Positions 22,561 to 33,294 of a stretch of DNA of 64,000 nt are shown piece after piece. The position numbers were made by a program, and so were the translations under genes. The notes under the pieces are model-generated. The model did no database searches and was not told the DNA's origin. It worked only from the letters and a program-made list of their open reading frames with translations. How positions within the stretch are numbered: the first letter of the stretch is position 1; every line of letters begins with the position of its first letter. This stretch comes from Shinisaurus crocodilurus (lineage: Eukaryota; Chordata; Lepidosauria; Squamata; Shinisauridae), in contig CM037879.1 in assembly GCA_021292165.1 (NCBI GenBank), forward strand, positions 111,840,359-111,904,358, read 5' to 3'.

Positions 22561-22914
22561 AGCAATGTCCAGTGGAATGCCTGCTGTCAAAGTGCAGCTG
22601 GCACCCCTCATAGGCATTGTCGCAGAGAGGCTGCCAAGAACTTTATTTTTCACTTCCAAAAGCTGTCAAAAGCTGAGCTGTCAAGAGAAGCCAAAGCCAC
22701 AAGTTATCTTTGCATGCAAAAAGGGGGTGGCCACTAGATCACCCCTTCATGGCAAGATCCTCAAGGTTTTTTTTTTTGTTTTTTTTACCAGGCTCCTCTG
22801 AGGGCCCTCTCACTTTTCCACCCTTTGCCAAGACTCTAGGTGCTCAGGAAGATGAAAAAGTGCAAGGAACCCCCATTCTTACCTGTCAAAACTCCAGATC
22901 CTTTTAAAAGGGTT
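22561..22914. other. Unassigned; possibly the rest of the preceding repeat
   Basis: Includes a T run near 22767-22787. No coding or terminal repeats recognised. Confidence 0.3.
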
Positions 22915-23108
22915 TATTTATTTATTTATTTATTTATTACATTTATACCCCACCTTTTTTCCTGCAAGGAACCCAAGGCGGCTTACATAATCCTCCTCTC
23001 CATTTTATCCTCACAACACCCCTGTGAGGTAGGTTAGGCTGAGAGGCAGTGACTGGCCCAAAGTCACCCAGTGAGTTTCATGGCCAAGCAGGGACTAGAA
23101 CCCAGATA
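22915..23108 (-). mobile_element. tRNA-type SINE with L2-like tail, 5' truncated
   Basis: On the minus strand the body runs 'ttgggccagtcactgcctct', 'cctacctcacaggggtgttg', 'gccgccttgggttccttgc', 'gtataaatgtaataaataa'. It ends in (TAAA)n, seen on the plus strand as (TTTA)n at 22917-22937. The tRNA-like head present in the 63302 copy is mostly missing. SINEs of this type probably use an L2-clade LINE for mobilisation. Confidence 0.75.
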
Positions 23109-23693
23109 TGATCCATTGCCAGTATTTGATATTTCCTCTTAAACTGCAGGTAATGTTTTTCATTTAATAATTTGATGGCCTAAAACAGCCATCTTCTGCA
23201 GTAATATCTTGTGATCTCCCAGTTCACCATAAAAGTTATTGGGTTCTTACAATTAGCTGGATGTTTCTGCTGCAACAATCAACTCTGAAAAGTTCAAAAA
23301 AAAAATCTAGTGGAGCAGATATTATTAGGTTTCAAAATTACCATCCTATTGAGATAGAGCAAGGAATTTCACATAATGTTTTATAGCTGTTGTTTCATTT
23401 AATCTGGCAAAAGTTGCAAAATACAACAGTACTTTCACCGTTAAGCCCATACTTTTTATTTGTTGTGGAGCATCCTTTGATGGGGGTCATGGGGGAAGGG
23501 TGGAATACATAGATGGTGATGAAAGCAGCAAGGTGTGCAGGACATGCACGTTTGTTTGGCTCCCTTTCACCCCAGTTAACTAGTTCTTCTGTTCCCTCTG
23601 GAAACACTGGTGGTAGTAAAACCAGTAGTATCCATTCATTCTGCATTCTCTTTCTAAAACATAGAGATATACTTCATTACAGGAGGGTATATT
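23109..23693. other. Unassigned AT-rich stretch
   Basis: No gene or element recognised. Confidence 0.4.
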
Positions 23694-23766
23694 GTAGCTT
23701 TACCATACACACACACACACACACACACACTGTAGCTTTACCATATATATATATATATATATATAT
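23694..23766. repeat. Paired (CA)n and (TA)n microsatellites after a 15-bp direct repeat
   Basis: TGTAGCTTTACCATA occurs at 23694-23708, followed by (CA)n. The same word occurs at 23731-23745, followed by (TA)n. Confidence 0.9.
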
Positions 23767-23799
23767 GAAGGTCAGTCAAGTGGAGGCAATCAAACCAAG

Positions 23800-24325
23800 G
23801 CCTACAGCAAGAGAAAGAGAAGAGTACTAGTAGTGGGAGACTCCCTCCTGCGGGGGATCGAAGCAAAAGTATGTCGCGAAGACCCATGGACTCGCCAGGT
23901 GTGCTGTCTCCCCGGGGCACGGATTAAGGATGTGACAGTGCAGCTGCCGAGGCTCATACAGCCCACCGACACCCCCCCTTTCTTCTCATCCACGTGGGTA
24001 CAAATGATACTGTCAAGCGGAGTTACAAAGAAATCACGGCAGACTTTGAAGAGTTGGGAAGGGAACTCAAGAACTTTGGGGCCCAGATACTCTTCTCATC
24101 CATCCTTCCAGTACTTGGAAGAGGCATAGAAAGGGAAAGAAAAATCCTCCGAGTGAATGGCTGGCTACGAAGGTGGTGCTGACGTGAGAGATTTGGATTC
24201 TGGGACCACGGGCTACACTTCCTGGAAGATGGACTGCTGGCAAAGGATGGGTTGCACCTCAAAAGGACTGGGAAGTATGTGTTTGGCCACAGCATGAGGA
24301 ACTTAATCAGGAGGGCTTTAAACTG
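23800..24325 (+). pseudogene. CR1 ORF1 C-terminal SGNH-esterase region
   Basis: KRKRRVLVVGDSLLRGIE contains the GDS nucleophile block, with Gly-Asp-Ser at 23836-23844. The HVGTND block follows near 23991 but in another frame; the frame change lies at a C run near 23971-23977. A TGA at 24180-24182 then ends that frame, yet DGLHLKR (catalytic Asp-His block) is still present near 24246 and the coding trace ends 'LIRRALN' near 24320. An esterase-like ORF1 is known from CR1 elements; its role is thought to be lipid or membrane association. This copy is inactive. Confidence 0.85.
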
Positions 24326-24477
24326 AATCCAACAGGGGAGGAATACATAAACTCGGGGGTAACAATGGAAGAAGGCCTCTGTGCCACAACGGAGAGAACA
24401 GCTCCAGCGGTGCCCAATGATAGTCTACTACAAAATGTAGGAAAAAGTCGGACTATAAAGCACATAGTCTTCGATGT

Positions 24478-25200
24478 CTCTATATTAATGCCCAGAGTAT
24501 GGGCAACAAACAGAATGAACTTTAACTCTTGATATATGAGGGCAAATACGACTTGATAGGGATAACTGAAACCTGGTGGGATGACTCCCATGACTGGAAT
24601 ACAGCAATTGAAGGGTATAACTTGTTCAAAAGGAACAGAAGCAACAGAAAGGGAGGTGGAGTTGTGCTGTATGTTAAAGATACGTATCTCTGCACAGAGA
24701 TACAGGAAGAGGAGCTTGGAAGCCCCATTGAGAGCATCTGGGTTAAAATAAAGGGGGCAAAGAATAAAATGAACATGGCGGTTGGAGTCTACTACCGACC
24801 ACCCAATCAAGGAGAAGACGAGGATGAAACTTTTGAAAAGCAAATTGCCATTGTTTCAAGGAGGCATGATGTGGTAGTAATGGGGGACTTCAATTTCCCT
24901 GATATCTCATGGGAGACTTATTCAGCCAAACATGGCCCCTCCAAGAAATTCCTGAGTTGTGCTGCTGATAACTTCCTCCTACAGAAAGTGGAGGAAGGAA
25001 CTAGAGGATCGGCTATTCTTGACCTGATTCTAACCAACAGAGACGAGTTAGTGGATAAAGTGGCAGTTTTGGGAACTCTGGGGGAAAGTGACCATGTTAT
25101 ACTTGAGTTCTTGATTCTAAGGGAAGCAAAGCTGAGTGTAGCCAAACGCATACCCTGGATTTTAGGAAAGCCAATTTTAACAAACTCAGAACAACGATAA
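24478..25200 (+). pseudogene. CR1 ORF2 endonuclease domain
   Basis: An APE-type endonuclease. LYINAQSMGNK opens the domain at about 24480, then a TAA at 24523-24525 interrupts it. The rest is open for 223 codons: ITETWW (metal-binding glutamate), [38 protein letters not shown] and [10 protein letters not shown] (catalytic Ser-Asp-His). The domain nicks target DNA to prime reverse transcription. A 1-nt frameshift near 25135-25155 separates it from the RT frame. Confidence 0.9.
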
Positions 25201-26537
25201 GTAAGGTCCTATGGCAAGCGACTCTAATGAGAAAAGGAGCCCAGGATGGGTGGGAGTTTTTAAAAAAGGAAATTTTAAAGGCACAATTGCAAACAATTCC
25301 CACAAGGAAAAAAGGCAGAGGGCAACAGAAGAAGCCAATGTGGCTTCACAATAAACTCAAAGATGACCTGAAAACAAAAAAGGACACATATAGGAAGTGG
25401 AAGGAAGGACAGGCTACAAGGGAAGAATACAGGCCGGTAGCACAGAACTGCAGGAATAGTGTCAGGAAGGCTAAAGATGAGAATGAACTAAGGTTAGCGA
25501 GGGATGCTAAAAACAACAAGAAAGCTATCTTCAGATACATGCATAGTAAAAGACAGAGGAAAGAAATGGTGGTTCAACTACGCAATGAGGATGGCAAATT
25601 GATAACAGAAGACAAAGAAAAGGCAGAAGTGTTCAATTCCTACTTCAGCTCGGTCTTCTCCCAAAAGAGGGTCTATGACCCCCCTGGCAAACCTGAAGTG
25701 CAGACTGAAGGGGCAGGATTGCAGCTTGAGATTGATAGGCAAATGGTCAAGGAGCACCTGATTACTCTGAACGAGTTTAAATCTCCAGGGCCTGATGAGC
25801 TGCATCCTAGAGTAATAAAGGAACTGGCAGAAGAACTCTCAGAACCACTGTCTATTATCTTTGAGAAATCATGGAGAAATCGTGAAGTGTCAGATGACTG
25901 GAGGAGGGCAAATGTTGTTCCCATCTTCAAAAAGGGCAAGAAGGAGGAACCTGGGAACTATAGGCAGGTCAGTCTGACATCAATCCCTGGGAAAATTTTG
26001 GAGCAGATTATTAAAAAGTCAGTTTGCAAGCACCTTGAAAACAATGCAGTGATTACTAGAAGCCAGCATGGATTTGTCAAGAACAAATCCTGCCAGACTA
26101 ATCTGATCTCATTTTTTGATCGGGTAACCTCCCTTGTGGACTGTGGGAATGCTGTGAACATAATATATCTGGACTTCAGCAAAGCTTTCGACAAAGTGCC
26201 TCCTGATATCCTGATTAGCAAGCTAGCTAAAAGTGGGCTAGATGGATCAACTATCAGGTGGATCCACAATTGGCTACAGAATCGGACTCAAAGAGTGCTT
26301 ATCAATGGTTCCTTCTCAAACTGGGGAGAGGTAACGAGCGGGGTACCACAGGGCTCGGTCCTGGGCCCAGTGCTCTTCAACATTTTTATTAATGACTTGG
26401 ATGAGGAGGTGCAGGGAATGCTTATCAAATTTGCAGATGACACAAAGTTGGGTGGAACAGCTAATACTCTGGAAGACAGAAACAAAATTCAAAGAGATCT
26501 CGATAGGCTGGAGCGCTGGGCCGAAACAACAGAATGA
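25155..26537 (+). pseudogene. CR1 ORF2 reverse transcriptase
   Basis: 436 codons are open from 25227 and the homologous frame extends back to about 25155. RT blocks are complete: FKSPGPDELHPRVIKEL, VPIFKKGKKEEPGNYRQVSL, RSQHGFVKNKSCQTNL, LDFSKAFDKVP, GVPQGSVLGPVLFNIFINDL and KFADDTKLGG, with catalytic FADD at 26430-26441. A frameshift near 26520-26533 separates it from the C-terminal region. The reading frame is intact across the catalytic core. Confidence 0.93.
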
Positions 26538-27232
26538 AATTTAATAGGGATAAATGCCAAGTGCTGCACCTAGGGAAAGGAAACCAAATGCAGAGTTACA
26601 GAATGGGGGACGCTTGGCTCAACAATACTACAAGTGAGAAGGATGTTGGAATTGTGGTAGATCACAAACTGAATATGAGTCAGCAATGCGATGTGGCTGC
26701 AAAGAAGGCAAATGCTATTTTGGGCTGCATTAATAGAAGTATAGCTTCCAAATCACGGGAAGTGATCATTCCCCTTTACTCGGCACTGGTTAGGCCTCAT
26801 CTTGAGTACTGCGTCCAGTTCTGGGCACCACACTTTAAGAAGGTTGTAGACAAACTGGAGAGGGTTCAGAGGAGGGCAACAAGGATGATAAAGGGACTGG
26901 AAACAAGGCCCTATGAGGAGAGACTGAAAGAACTGGGCATGTTTAGCCTTCAGAAGAGGAGACTGAGGGGAGATATGATAGCACTGTTCCAGTACTTGAA
27001 GGGTTGTCACAAGGAGGAGGACCAGGTTCTCTTCTCGAACATCCCAGTTTGCAGGACACGGAATAATGGGCTCGAGTTACAGGAACCCAGATTGTACCTA
27101 AACATCAGGAAAAATTTCCTGACTGTTAGAGCAATAACACAATGGAACCAACTACCTAGGGAGGAGGTGGGCTCTCCCACTCTGGAGGCATTCAAGGTGC
27201 GGCTGGGCAGCCATCTGTCGGGGATGCTTTGA
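26534..27232 (+). pseudogene. CR1 ORF2 C-terminal region
   Basis: 232 open codons starting MKFNRDKCQVLHLG and ending HLSGML then [31 protein letters not shown] and WNQLPRE are characteristic of the CR1 C-terminus. The 3' part is duplicated at 28573-29168 and, antisense, at 62832-63220. Confidence 0.93.
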
Positions 27233-27318
27233 CCTGGATTCCTGCATTGAGCGGGGGGGGGGGGGTTGGACTCAATGGCCTGGTAGGCCCCTTCCAACTC
27301 TACTTTTCTCTCTCTGTC

Positions 27319-27872
27319 AGATCATGCCCCAGGCTCTGATCTAAGGCATGCTTACTTGGAAATGGGGCTTGACCTGAATAGCACCGATATATCTGTAACT
27401 GCAGAATTCTGCATATAATGTATTCTGGTGCAGTAAACATCCTCAGAGGCCAGCAATTAATTATTTATTGATGAATTAGTTCATTAAGCCAGCCTAGTGT
27501 GTTCAGGACTGAGGTTTGAATGGAGTCCTGCCCCAGGAGCCCAAGTAAAGCACAGGAGGACAGTTTATCACTTACAGCTAGAAGGCCTAAAAAAGACTGC
27601 TGGGCTAACCTGCCTAACGTTCTGGGCTTAGAAAGGCTGGAGTGTTCAGGGAAGGAATCAAATCACAGACAGGGATGGACTCAGGTCACCATGCCTTTGC
27701 ATCCAGCAGTTCATCACAGGAATGAGGTTCAATATTAGTGTAAAAGAGACAGAGAGTTTTACATGCATTTTTCTTCTTCCTTTGGGCTTGCTTTTTACAT
27801 TAGGAATTCAGATCAATCTCTGTGAAAGATAAAGTTCAACAGCACTCATGTAATTTCAGTATTAGTATAAAA
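27319..27872. other. Unassigned stretch between CR1 and hAT
   Basis: 'catgcttacttggaaatggggcttgacc' near 27350 faintly recalls the TGCAATCC family centre. Nothing firmer is seen. Confidence 0.35.
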
Positions 27873-28242
27873 CAGTGATGGGCTATCCCATGAGCTACAT
27901 GCAGGCCCCCTCCTTTTTTGTGCCCCCCCCTCCTCCAAATTGCTGTAATACACAACTGAATTGCTGCTGAATTTTGGCAGCATACAGCAGTGCAAAAAGT
28001 TTGCATTTCCCCTTTAAAACAAGGCAAGCAGGGAGCATATACTTTGATTTAATGCAAAATCATGCTCCCCCAGGATTTCTGGGAGAGTGATTTTGCTTTC
28101 AGACAGAGGCCTCCCACATGGAAATGCAGGTTTTTTTCACAGCTGAATTGCCACTGAAATTGGGCAGCAATTTCAACGGGGAGGGTTTGGCCCCCTGTAG
28201 GTCAGGAATTGACCCCTGGACCCTCAGATGTTCCCACCCCTG
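27873..28242. mobile_element. hAT-like non-autonomous element, 370 bp
   Basis: Left end CAGTGATGGGC, right end GTTCCCACCCCTG, imperfect inverted repeats. Flanks GTATAAAA and CTATAAAA are an 8-bp duplication with one mismatch. The interior contains the near-repeat words 'cagcaattt' and 'gaattgc' but no coding. Confidence 0.75.
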
Positions 28243-28572
28243 CTATAAAAGAAAGGAGAATTTCACTGTGTGCAGGTATGTGATAATGTAATGGGAATCC
28301 AGAATACATGGTTCTATTCTGGAAGTATGCCTCTGTGGTCTGCAGAGCTGCTTTCATATACAAATCTACTCTCAGAAGAAGACTACCAGCTGCTTTCTGA
28401 CCTACTAAGCTAGATGATCTCATCAGGGTTTGGAACTGGAGGACGAACTATTTCAGAGCTCTGATAGGTCTCTGCACAGTCTCACTTGTTATTTTCTGTG
28501 CTGTCTTCAGGTACCCATAATCCTTACACTTATGGCTCATCACCTTTCTGATATGTCCTGCACTCACCATCT

Positions 28573-29256
28573 TCTTGGAATTGTTGTAGATCACAAACTG
28601 ATAACTGAATATGAGCCAGCAATGTGATGTGGCTGCAAAGAAGGCAAATGCTATTTTGGGCTGCATTAATAGAAGTATAGCTTCCAAATCACGGGAAGTG
28701 ATCATTCCCCTTTACTTAGCACTGGTTAGGCCTCATCTTGAGTACTGCGTCCAGTTCTGGGCACCACACTTTAAGAAGGATGTAGACAAACTGGAGAGGG
28801 TTCAGAGGAGGGCAACAAAGATGATAAAGGGACTGGAAACAAGGCCCTATGAGGAGAGACTGAAAGAACTGGGCATGTTTAGCCTTCAGAAGAGGAGACT
28901 GAGGGGAGATATGATAGCACTGTTCCAGTACTTGAAGGGTTGTCACAAGGAGGAGGGCCAGGTTCTCTTCTCGATCATCCCAGATTGCAGGACACGGAAT
29001 AATGGGCTCAAGTTACAGGAACCCAGATTCCACCTAAACATCAGAAAAAAATTCCTGACTGTCAGAGCAATAAGACAATGGAACCAACTACCTAGGGAGG
29101 TGGTGGGCTCTTCCACTCTGGAGGCATTCAAGGTGCAGCTGGACAGCCATCTGTCAGGGATGCTTTGACCTGGATTCCTGCATTGAGCAGGGGGTTGGAC
29201 TCGATGGCCTTGTAGGCCCCTTCCAACTCTACTTTTCTACGATTCTATGATCTCTT
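28573..29256 (+). mobile_element. CR1 LINE 3' fragment, same subfamily as 23768-27318
   Basis: Near-identical by eye to 26645-27318 (differences every few dozen bases), with the 3' end 'ggttggactcgatggccttg' and tail 'ctacgattctatgat'. The C-terminal ORF2 frame is open for 185 codons from 28611. The 5' truncation is at 'cttggaattgttgtagatca'. A short duplication ('ataactga') lies near 28603. Confidence 0.93.
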
Positions 29257-29530
29257 TTCTCATCTCACTCTTTTTGGTGTGTAGAGCTCATATACTGTTG
29301 ATCTCTTTTGATTCTTTCCTCTGTGACACTGAGGGCCAAACTAGACATGCCTTGTGTTTAATATGCAGGGTTTTGTTTTTGTTTTTAAAAAAATGCAAAT
29401 TGAATCAGCTGGCAAGGGCTGATAATTAATAGGATCAGAGCAGGCACGGAAAGGAAATTGAACCCTTTCCTTGCCTGCTGTGATGCTGAGGAAAATTTAT
29501 CCTCTGATGCTAGTGTTTGCACTGGGAGGG
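29257..29530. other. Unassigned stretch
   Basis: Ordinary AT-rich sequence with no recognised feature. Confidence 0.4.
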
Positions 29531-30115
29531 ACTCATCATCAGGCGATCACTCGTGACCGAGTAAGATTGTCTTCCGGGATAAAAGGAGGAAATTCTAAAG
29601 AAGATTGTGTAGACTCTAGCGATGGGTCCGTAAGTGACTGTGGAGGCCAATTCTAGATCCACACAGCTTCCCACAGTGAGGACACAGGTTACCAGATAGA
29701 AGATGGTCCTGTAAAGGATTCATTTGACGTGCTTTTTGCTTAGCACGTTTCTCCCTTTCACCTTGCACTCGGGCTTCTTCAAAGTCCATGGAACCTTTGT
29801 GAAAGGCCAACCTCCATTTAGATCGTTCATGGGCCAGAGCTTCCCAGTTTTCGATGTTTATATTGCATTTTTTTAGATTAGCCTTATGAACATCTTTAAA
29901 CCTCTTATATTGACCACCGATATTCCGCTTTCCATCCTTGAGTTGGGAGTAAAGTAACTGCTTTGGGAGACGGCAGTCAGGCATTCGAACAACATGACCG
30001 GTCCACTGAAGTTGGCGTTGAAGGATCATTTTTTCAATGCTAGTAGTCTTTGCTTCTTCCAGTACACTGACATTTGTTCGCCTATCTTCCCAAGTAATTT
30101 GCAGGATTTTCCTAC
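29531..30115 (-). mobile_element. LINE C-terminal fragment with zinc-finger-like end (copy A)
   Basis: The minus strand encodes 137 residues from 30029 to 29616. LQWTGHVVRMPDCRLPKQLL is followed by KRFKD, WEALAHERSKWR and a terminal CPHC...HSHLRTH pair. Upstream residues (KILQITWEDRRTN) extend the homology to about 30115. The 3' end reads ACTCGGTCACGAGTGATCGCC followed by a short (TGA)n-like tail. This type of C-terminus is known from several non-LTR retrotransposon clades. RTE-like is my guess from the trinucleotide tail. The RT itself is missing through 5' truncation. Confidence 0.7.
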
Positions 30116-30342
30116 CCCATTGGCATCAATTTGCACATATTGGTGTCAATTGCCTGAGAACCAAGAGAGACATGATGTTTGTCATGTAGTTTGCCCTTGC
30201 GTGATTGATTTTTCTTTAAAAAAATAGCCAATGCAGGGCTAGATTTGGACTGTGTCTGGCAGGACACAGCCATAGTTCTGATTAGAATTACCGCACCCTG
30301 AAACTATTATTTACAGTGGGAGGAAAGCTCCCACTGGCACCT

Positions 30343-30367
30343 GTAAATAAATAAATAAATAAATAAA
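30343..30367. repeat. (AAAT)n microsatellite
   Basis: Six AAAT units follow 'gcacctgtaaataaat', probably an old retroposon tail. Confidence 0.8.
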
Positions 30368-30429
30368 ATGATATATAAATAATATATAAATAAAATAATA
30401 TTTTACAGATATTATTTTCCCTTCAGGTA

Positions 30430-30476
30430 TGGAATGGACTAGATGACATTATGTACCTTCCAATTCTGTAATCATG
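30430..30476 (+). mobile_element. Tiny CR1 3'-tail fragment
   Basis: 'aatggactagatgacattat' followed by 'gtaccttccaattctgtaat' matches the CR1 terminal 50 bp found at 36620-36672. Strongly diverged. Confidence 0.55.
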
Positions 30477-31550
30477 TATGAGAAAAATATGGCATCAGGG
30501 CCAATATTTTGCATTCCATAGTTAGACAAAGAATCTGACTGTTTTCTAGAGAGAGCTGGGAAAACCGTATGAACAATGTCTTAGCATTTTTATTTTGGTC
30601 CCTCAGCTGTAGTTCTAAGCATATGTACCCTTAAATCCTGGTTTAACTGTCTCTTCATTTTGGTTTAATGTGAGTATTCATATTTCTTTCAGACGTTTTC
30701 CATCACAGAATGTAGCTGTAACAGGGTCCAATGTTGGGCTATATTCTGAGGTGGGAAGTCGCTGTAAGAAATATGAATAGCCAAATTAAACAAAAACTGA
30801 AACCAAAGATGACTTTGTAATTGCCATTACAGAACCTCTTTAAATTACCTAGTTGTTAAAAAGTATATAGATGTGAGCTTAGGTATGTTGAGTAGCTCTG
30901 CATTTTCTCTGTGTGTGAGTGTTTCAGCAATAAAGCCAATTTAGAAACTCAATGTAAATACTGAAGCACCTAATTATCTACCAATAATCCTTCTGCCTCA
31001 TAAAGATATTGCATTTTCCTGGCAAGCCTCCAGGGAAGAGGTGGTCCTTAGCTGGGTTTTAAGGATTAACCTTCAGGTCTCATTGTAAAAATTAGCTATA
31101 AGAATTCAGAACTAATAAATAGTGCTCCTGTCTTTCATGCCAAAATCATGATAGAAATTATTTTCTGGATTATGCTTTTCAGGATTTTTAGTCTTCATAT
31201 ATGAGAATTATATTTTGTTGATTTTCCAGTTAAAAATATGCAGGATATAATCTTTTACATTATTTACATTACATTATTTTACATTATTTAAAATAATATG
31301 GGGGTTGAAATCTAACCTGAAGGTCTTTTCACACTTTTCTGGCCATTATGTACCAACTTCACAGTGGTGGTGAAAGTAAAACTATGACATCGACAGAGCC
31401 AAACACTTGTAGGGGCTTAACGCTTGTCACACAATGCTTGATACTCAAGTTCAGTTTGGTAATTGTTAAATTCCAATTTGAGGACTACCGGTACATATTT
31501 GCAGCCAATTCAAGTTATTAATTACACCCCAGTGCCTTAGGGGAAAGTCC
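30477..31550. other. Unassigned AT-rich stretch
   Basis: Repeated 'acattattt' words occur near 31255-31290. No gene or transposon is recognised. Confidence 0.4.
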
Positions 31551-31645
31551 TATGCAAGTGACAGGGAAAAAAAGGCCTACAACTCCCAGCAGCTGGCTAG
31601 GGCATGCTGGGAGCTGTAGGCCTTTTTTCTGTCAAAACTTGCATA
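31551..31645. mobile_element. Palindromic MITE
   Basis: A long inverted repeat: 'tatgcaagtgacag' with 'ctgtcaaaacttgcata' at the ends, and 'aaaaaggcctacaactccca' with 'tgggagctgtaggccttttt' inside. A half copy lies at 41485-41530. Probably hAT-related by its 'ctacaactcccagca' core, but no target duplication was found. Confidence 0.65.
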
Positions 31646-32744
31646 CGTTTGCAAAACTTGCAAACGTGCCTTTAATTAGATAGCTATCAACAATTTGAAA
31701 TGGCAGAATCATTTCTGATTCTGCAACTTCTGGCTCTTAAGTACTCAACTTAATTTTAGAACTGTCACGTCTTCCTTTCTTTAAATGTCACTTTAATTTG
31801 TAAGCCCAGCCATTTTTCATTCAGAAAAATATATTTGTTTTTGCATGTAACTTTCACTCACTCAAGGATTTACATGGAAAAAGTATTCATATGTATGAGG
31901 AAAGAACAATGTACAATAGTTATGAAGAATACCACACTTTTGTTTTTCTTCTTCAGCCAGTACACACACTGGATTAAACTCCATGTAAGAACTTGTAATA
32001 GAGGAAATGGTGAATTGGTGTAAAAACTAATAATTGTACTCAATCACTCCAGTGAATATTTCTTTTTAGTAAAGATGTAAAGAGAAACATATTTTCTATT
32101 ATAGTTCTTACTCTGTGGTTTGACAATGCCTTGAACACACAAACCTTACAATAAAGTAAAGCATTAAAAATAATATTAACTAAAATAATGGATATTAGGC
32201 TAATATGGCTAGTATTACACTCTTTCTTGCTGCCTCCATTTTTATGGCCATGTTGCATTCCAACCCAACAGCTTAATGAACAGAAATCTGTGCTCAGGCA
32301 GCTTCCTGAAAAATCTGAATCTTGAGATCATGCAAACCTTTATAATATCAGTATTTTTTCCAAATGTCAACCTTCTGAAATTGTTATACATCGTTATAAA
32401 GTGATAAAAAATATGAAACATATGAATAAAACATAGAAATAATAATCTAATGAAAATGCAATTTTACAGAACATAATACAGAACAAACGTGTGGTGTGGT
32501 TTCTCATTACTCGAATAGGTTTCACCTATGTAAAGGATATAAAATAATAATACAGCCAGACATTTCTGTCCATCACTTTCTTTGTTTGTGTTTCTTATTA
32601 TGATAGAAAAGTGTTTTCCCTCTATTGGTGAAAAAAGTCATTTTCACTGTCAAGTCATTTTAATGTTTCTTTTAACAGAGCCATGACCTAACATTACTTG
32701 GATTCCACATACAAATGAAAAGCTTACATAGTGAGGCAGGGCAG
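31646..32744. other. Unassigned AT-rich stretch
   Basis: No recognisable gene or repeat. Small frames only. Confidence 0.4.
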
Positions 32745-33128
32745 AATTTAGGGGTGGGGGACAAATTCATTCAGTTCACACTTTAATGTGAATTTTTACC
32801 TACTTTTGCACTTAGGAACAACTGTGTGAACCAAAACTCAGTTATTCTTCAAAATCCACACTTCTCCAAATTTTTCAGTGAAGTTCTCCAATCAAAAAAA
32901 GTGTATTAAAATGTATATTTTAGAGGAAATAACATTAAAAATCCATTCTATTAGGAAAACTGCTTGCATACAAATATGCATGCATTAGGGGAAATGTGCA
33001 CAAAATTGCTTATGAATTTTCATGCAAACTTTTTTTTTAAATTCTCAGAGTTTGAGGCAAACTGAACTTAAGATTAGAAAAATGAAAACTGAGAGAAACC
33101 AAAACTGACAGAATTGTACATTCCTAGG
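32745..33128. mobile_element. Probable non-autonomous DNA transposon remnant
   Basis: 'taggggtgggggacaaattc' at the left faces 'cagaattgtacattccta' at the right. Inside are words such as 'gaattttcatgcaaact' and 'aggggaaatgtgcacaaaat', typical of a diverged AT-rich vertebrate MITE. Ends are imprecise. Confidence 0.4.
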
Positions 33129-33135
33129 AAAGATG

Positions 33136-33290
33136 TCCATTTAGCCTACTAGTCACAAGCTAAGCAGGGTCAGGCCTGGTTATTACTTGGATGGCAGACC
33201 CCTCTTCTAGTTTCCTGCATTGAGCAGGGGGTTGGACTCGATAGCCTTGTAGGCTCCTTCCAACTCTATGATCTATGAAATCTATGAAAT
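33136..33290 (+). mobile_element. 5S rRNA-derived SINE with CR1-type tail
   Basis: 33157-33200 matches the internal promoter part of vertebrate 5S rRNA at about 41 of 44 bases (AAGCTAAGCAGGGTC, GGCCTGGTTA, TACTTGGATGG, AGACC). After about ten bases it passes to the CR1 3' end at 33211 ('tttcctgcattgagcagggg' to 'ccaactctatg') and a tail of CTATGAAAT-like repeats. AAGATG occurs on both sides (33130-33135 and 33291-33296), a plausible target duplication. The region 5' of the match is not clearly 5S, so the head is partial or diverged. Confidence 0.7.
33157..33200 (+). ncRNA. 5S rRNA-derived segment (not a functional rRNA)
   Basis: Contains the A-box-like AGCTAAGCAGG and the C-box-like GGATGGCAGACC of the 5S internal control region, with three differences from the usual vertebrate sequence. 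About 44 bases of a 120-base gene are present, so it cannot make 5S rRNA; it would serve as a SINE promoter. Confidence 0.75.
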
Positions 33291-33294
33291 AAGA

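Larger units (their letters stand above)
23768..27318 (+). mobile_element. Near-complete CR1 LINE
   Basis: About 3.5 kb covers the C-terminal esterase part of ORF1, the ORF2 endonuclease, RT and C-terminal region, and a CR1 3' end ('ttggactcaatggcctggta', 'ccccttccaactctac'). It begins directly after a (TA)n tract and lacks the 5' UTR and N-terminal ORF1. There are five visible coding lesions: an ORF1 frameshift, an ORF1 stop, an ORF2 stop and two ORF2 frameshifts. The domains stay readable, so the insertion is fairly young. CR1 elements replicate by target-primed reverse transcription and usually 5'-truncate. Confidence 0.93.

Noticed and set aside
33157..33200. Functional 5S rRNA gene
   Set aside because: Only about 44 of roughly 120 bases are present and the sequence runs into a CR1 tail.
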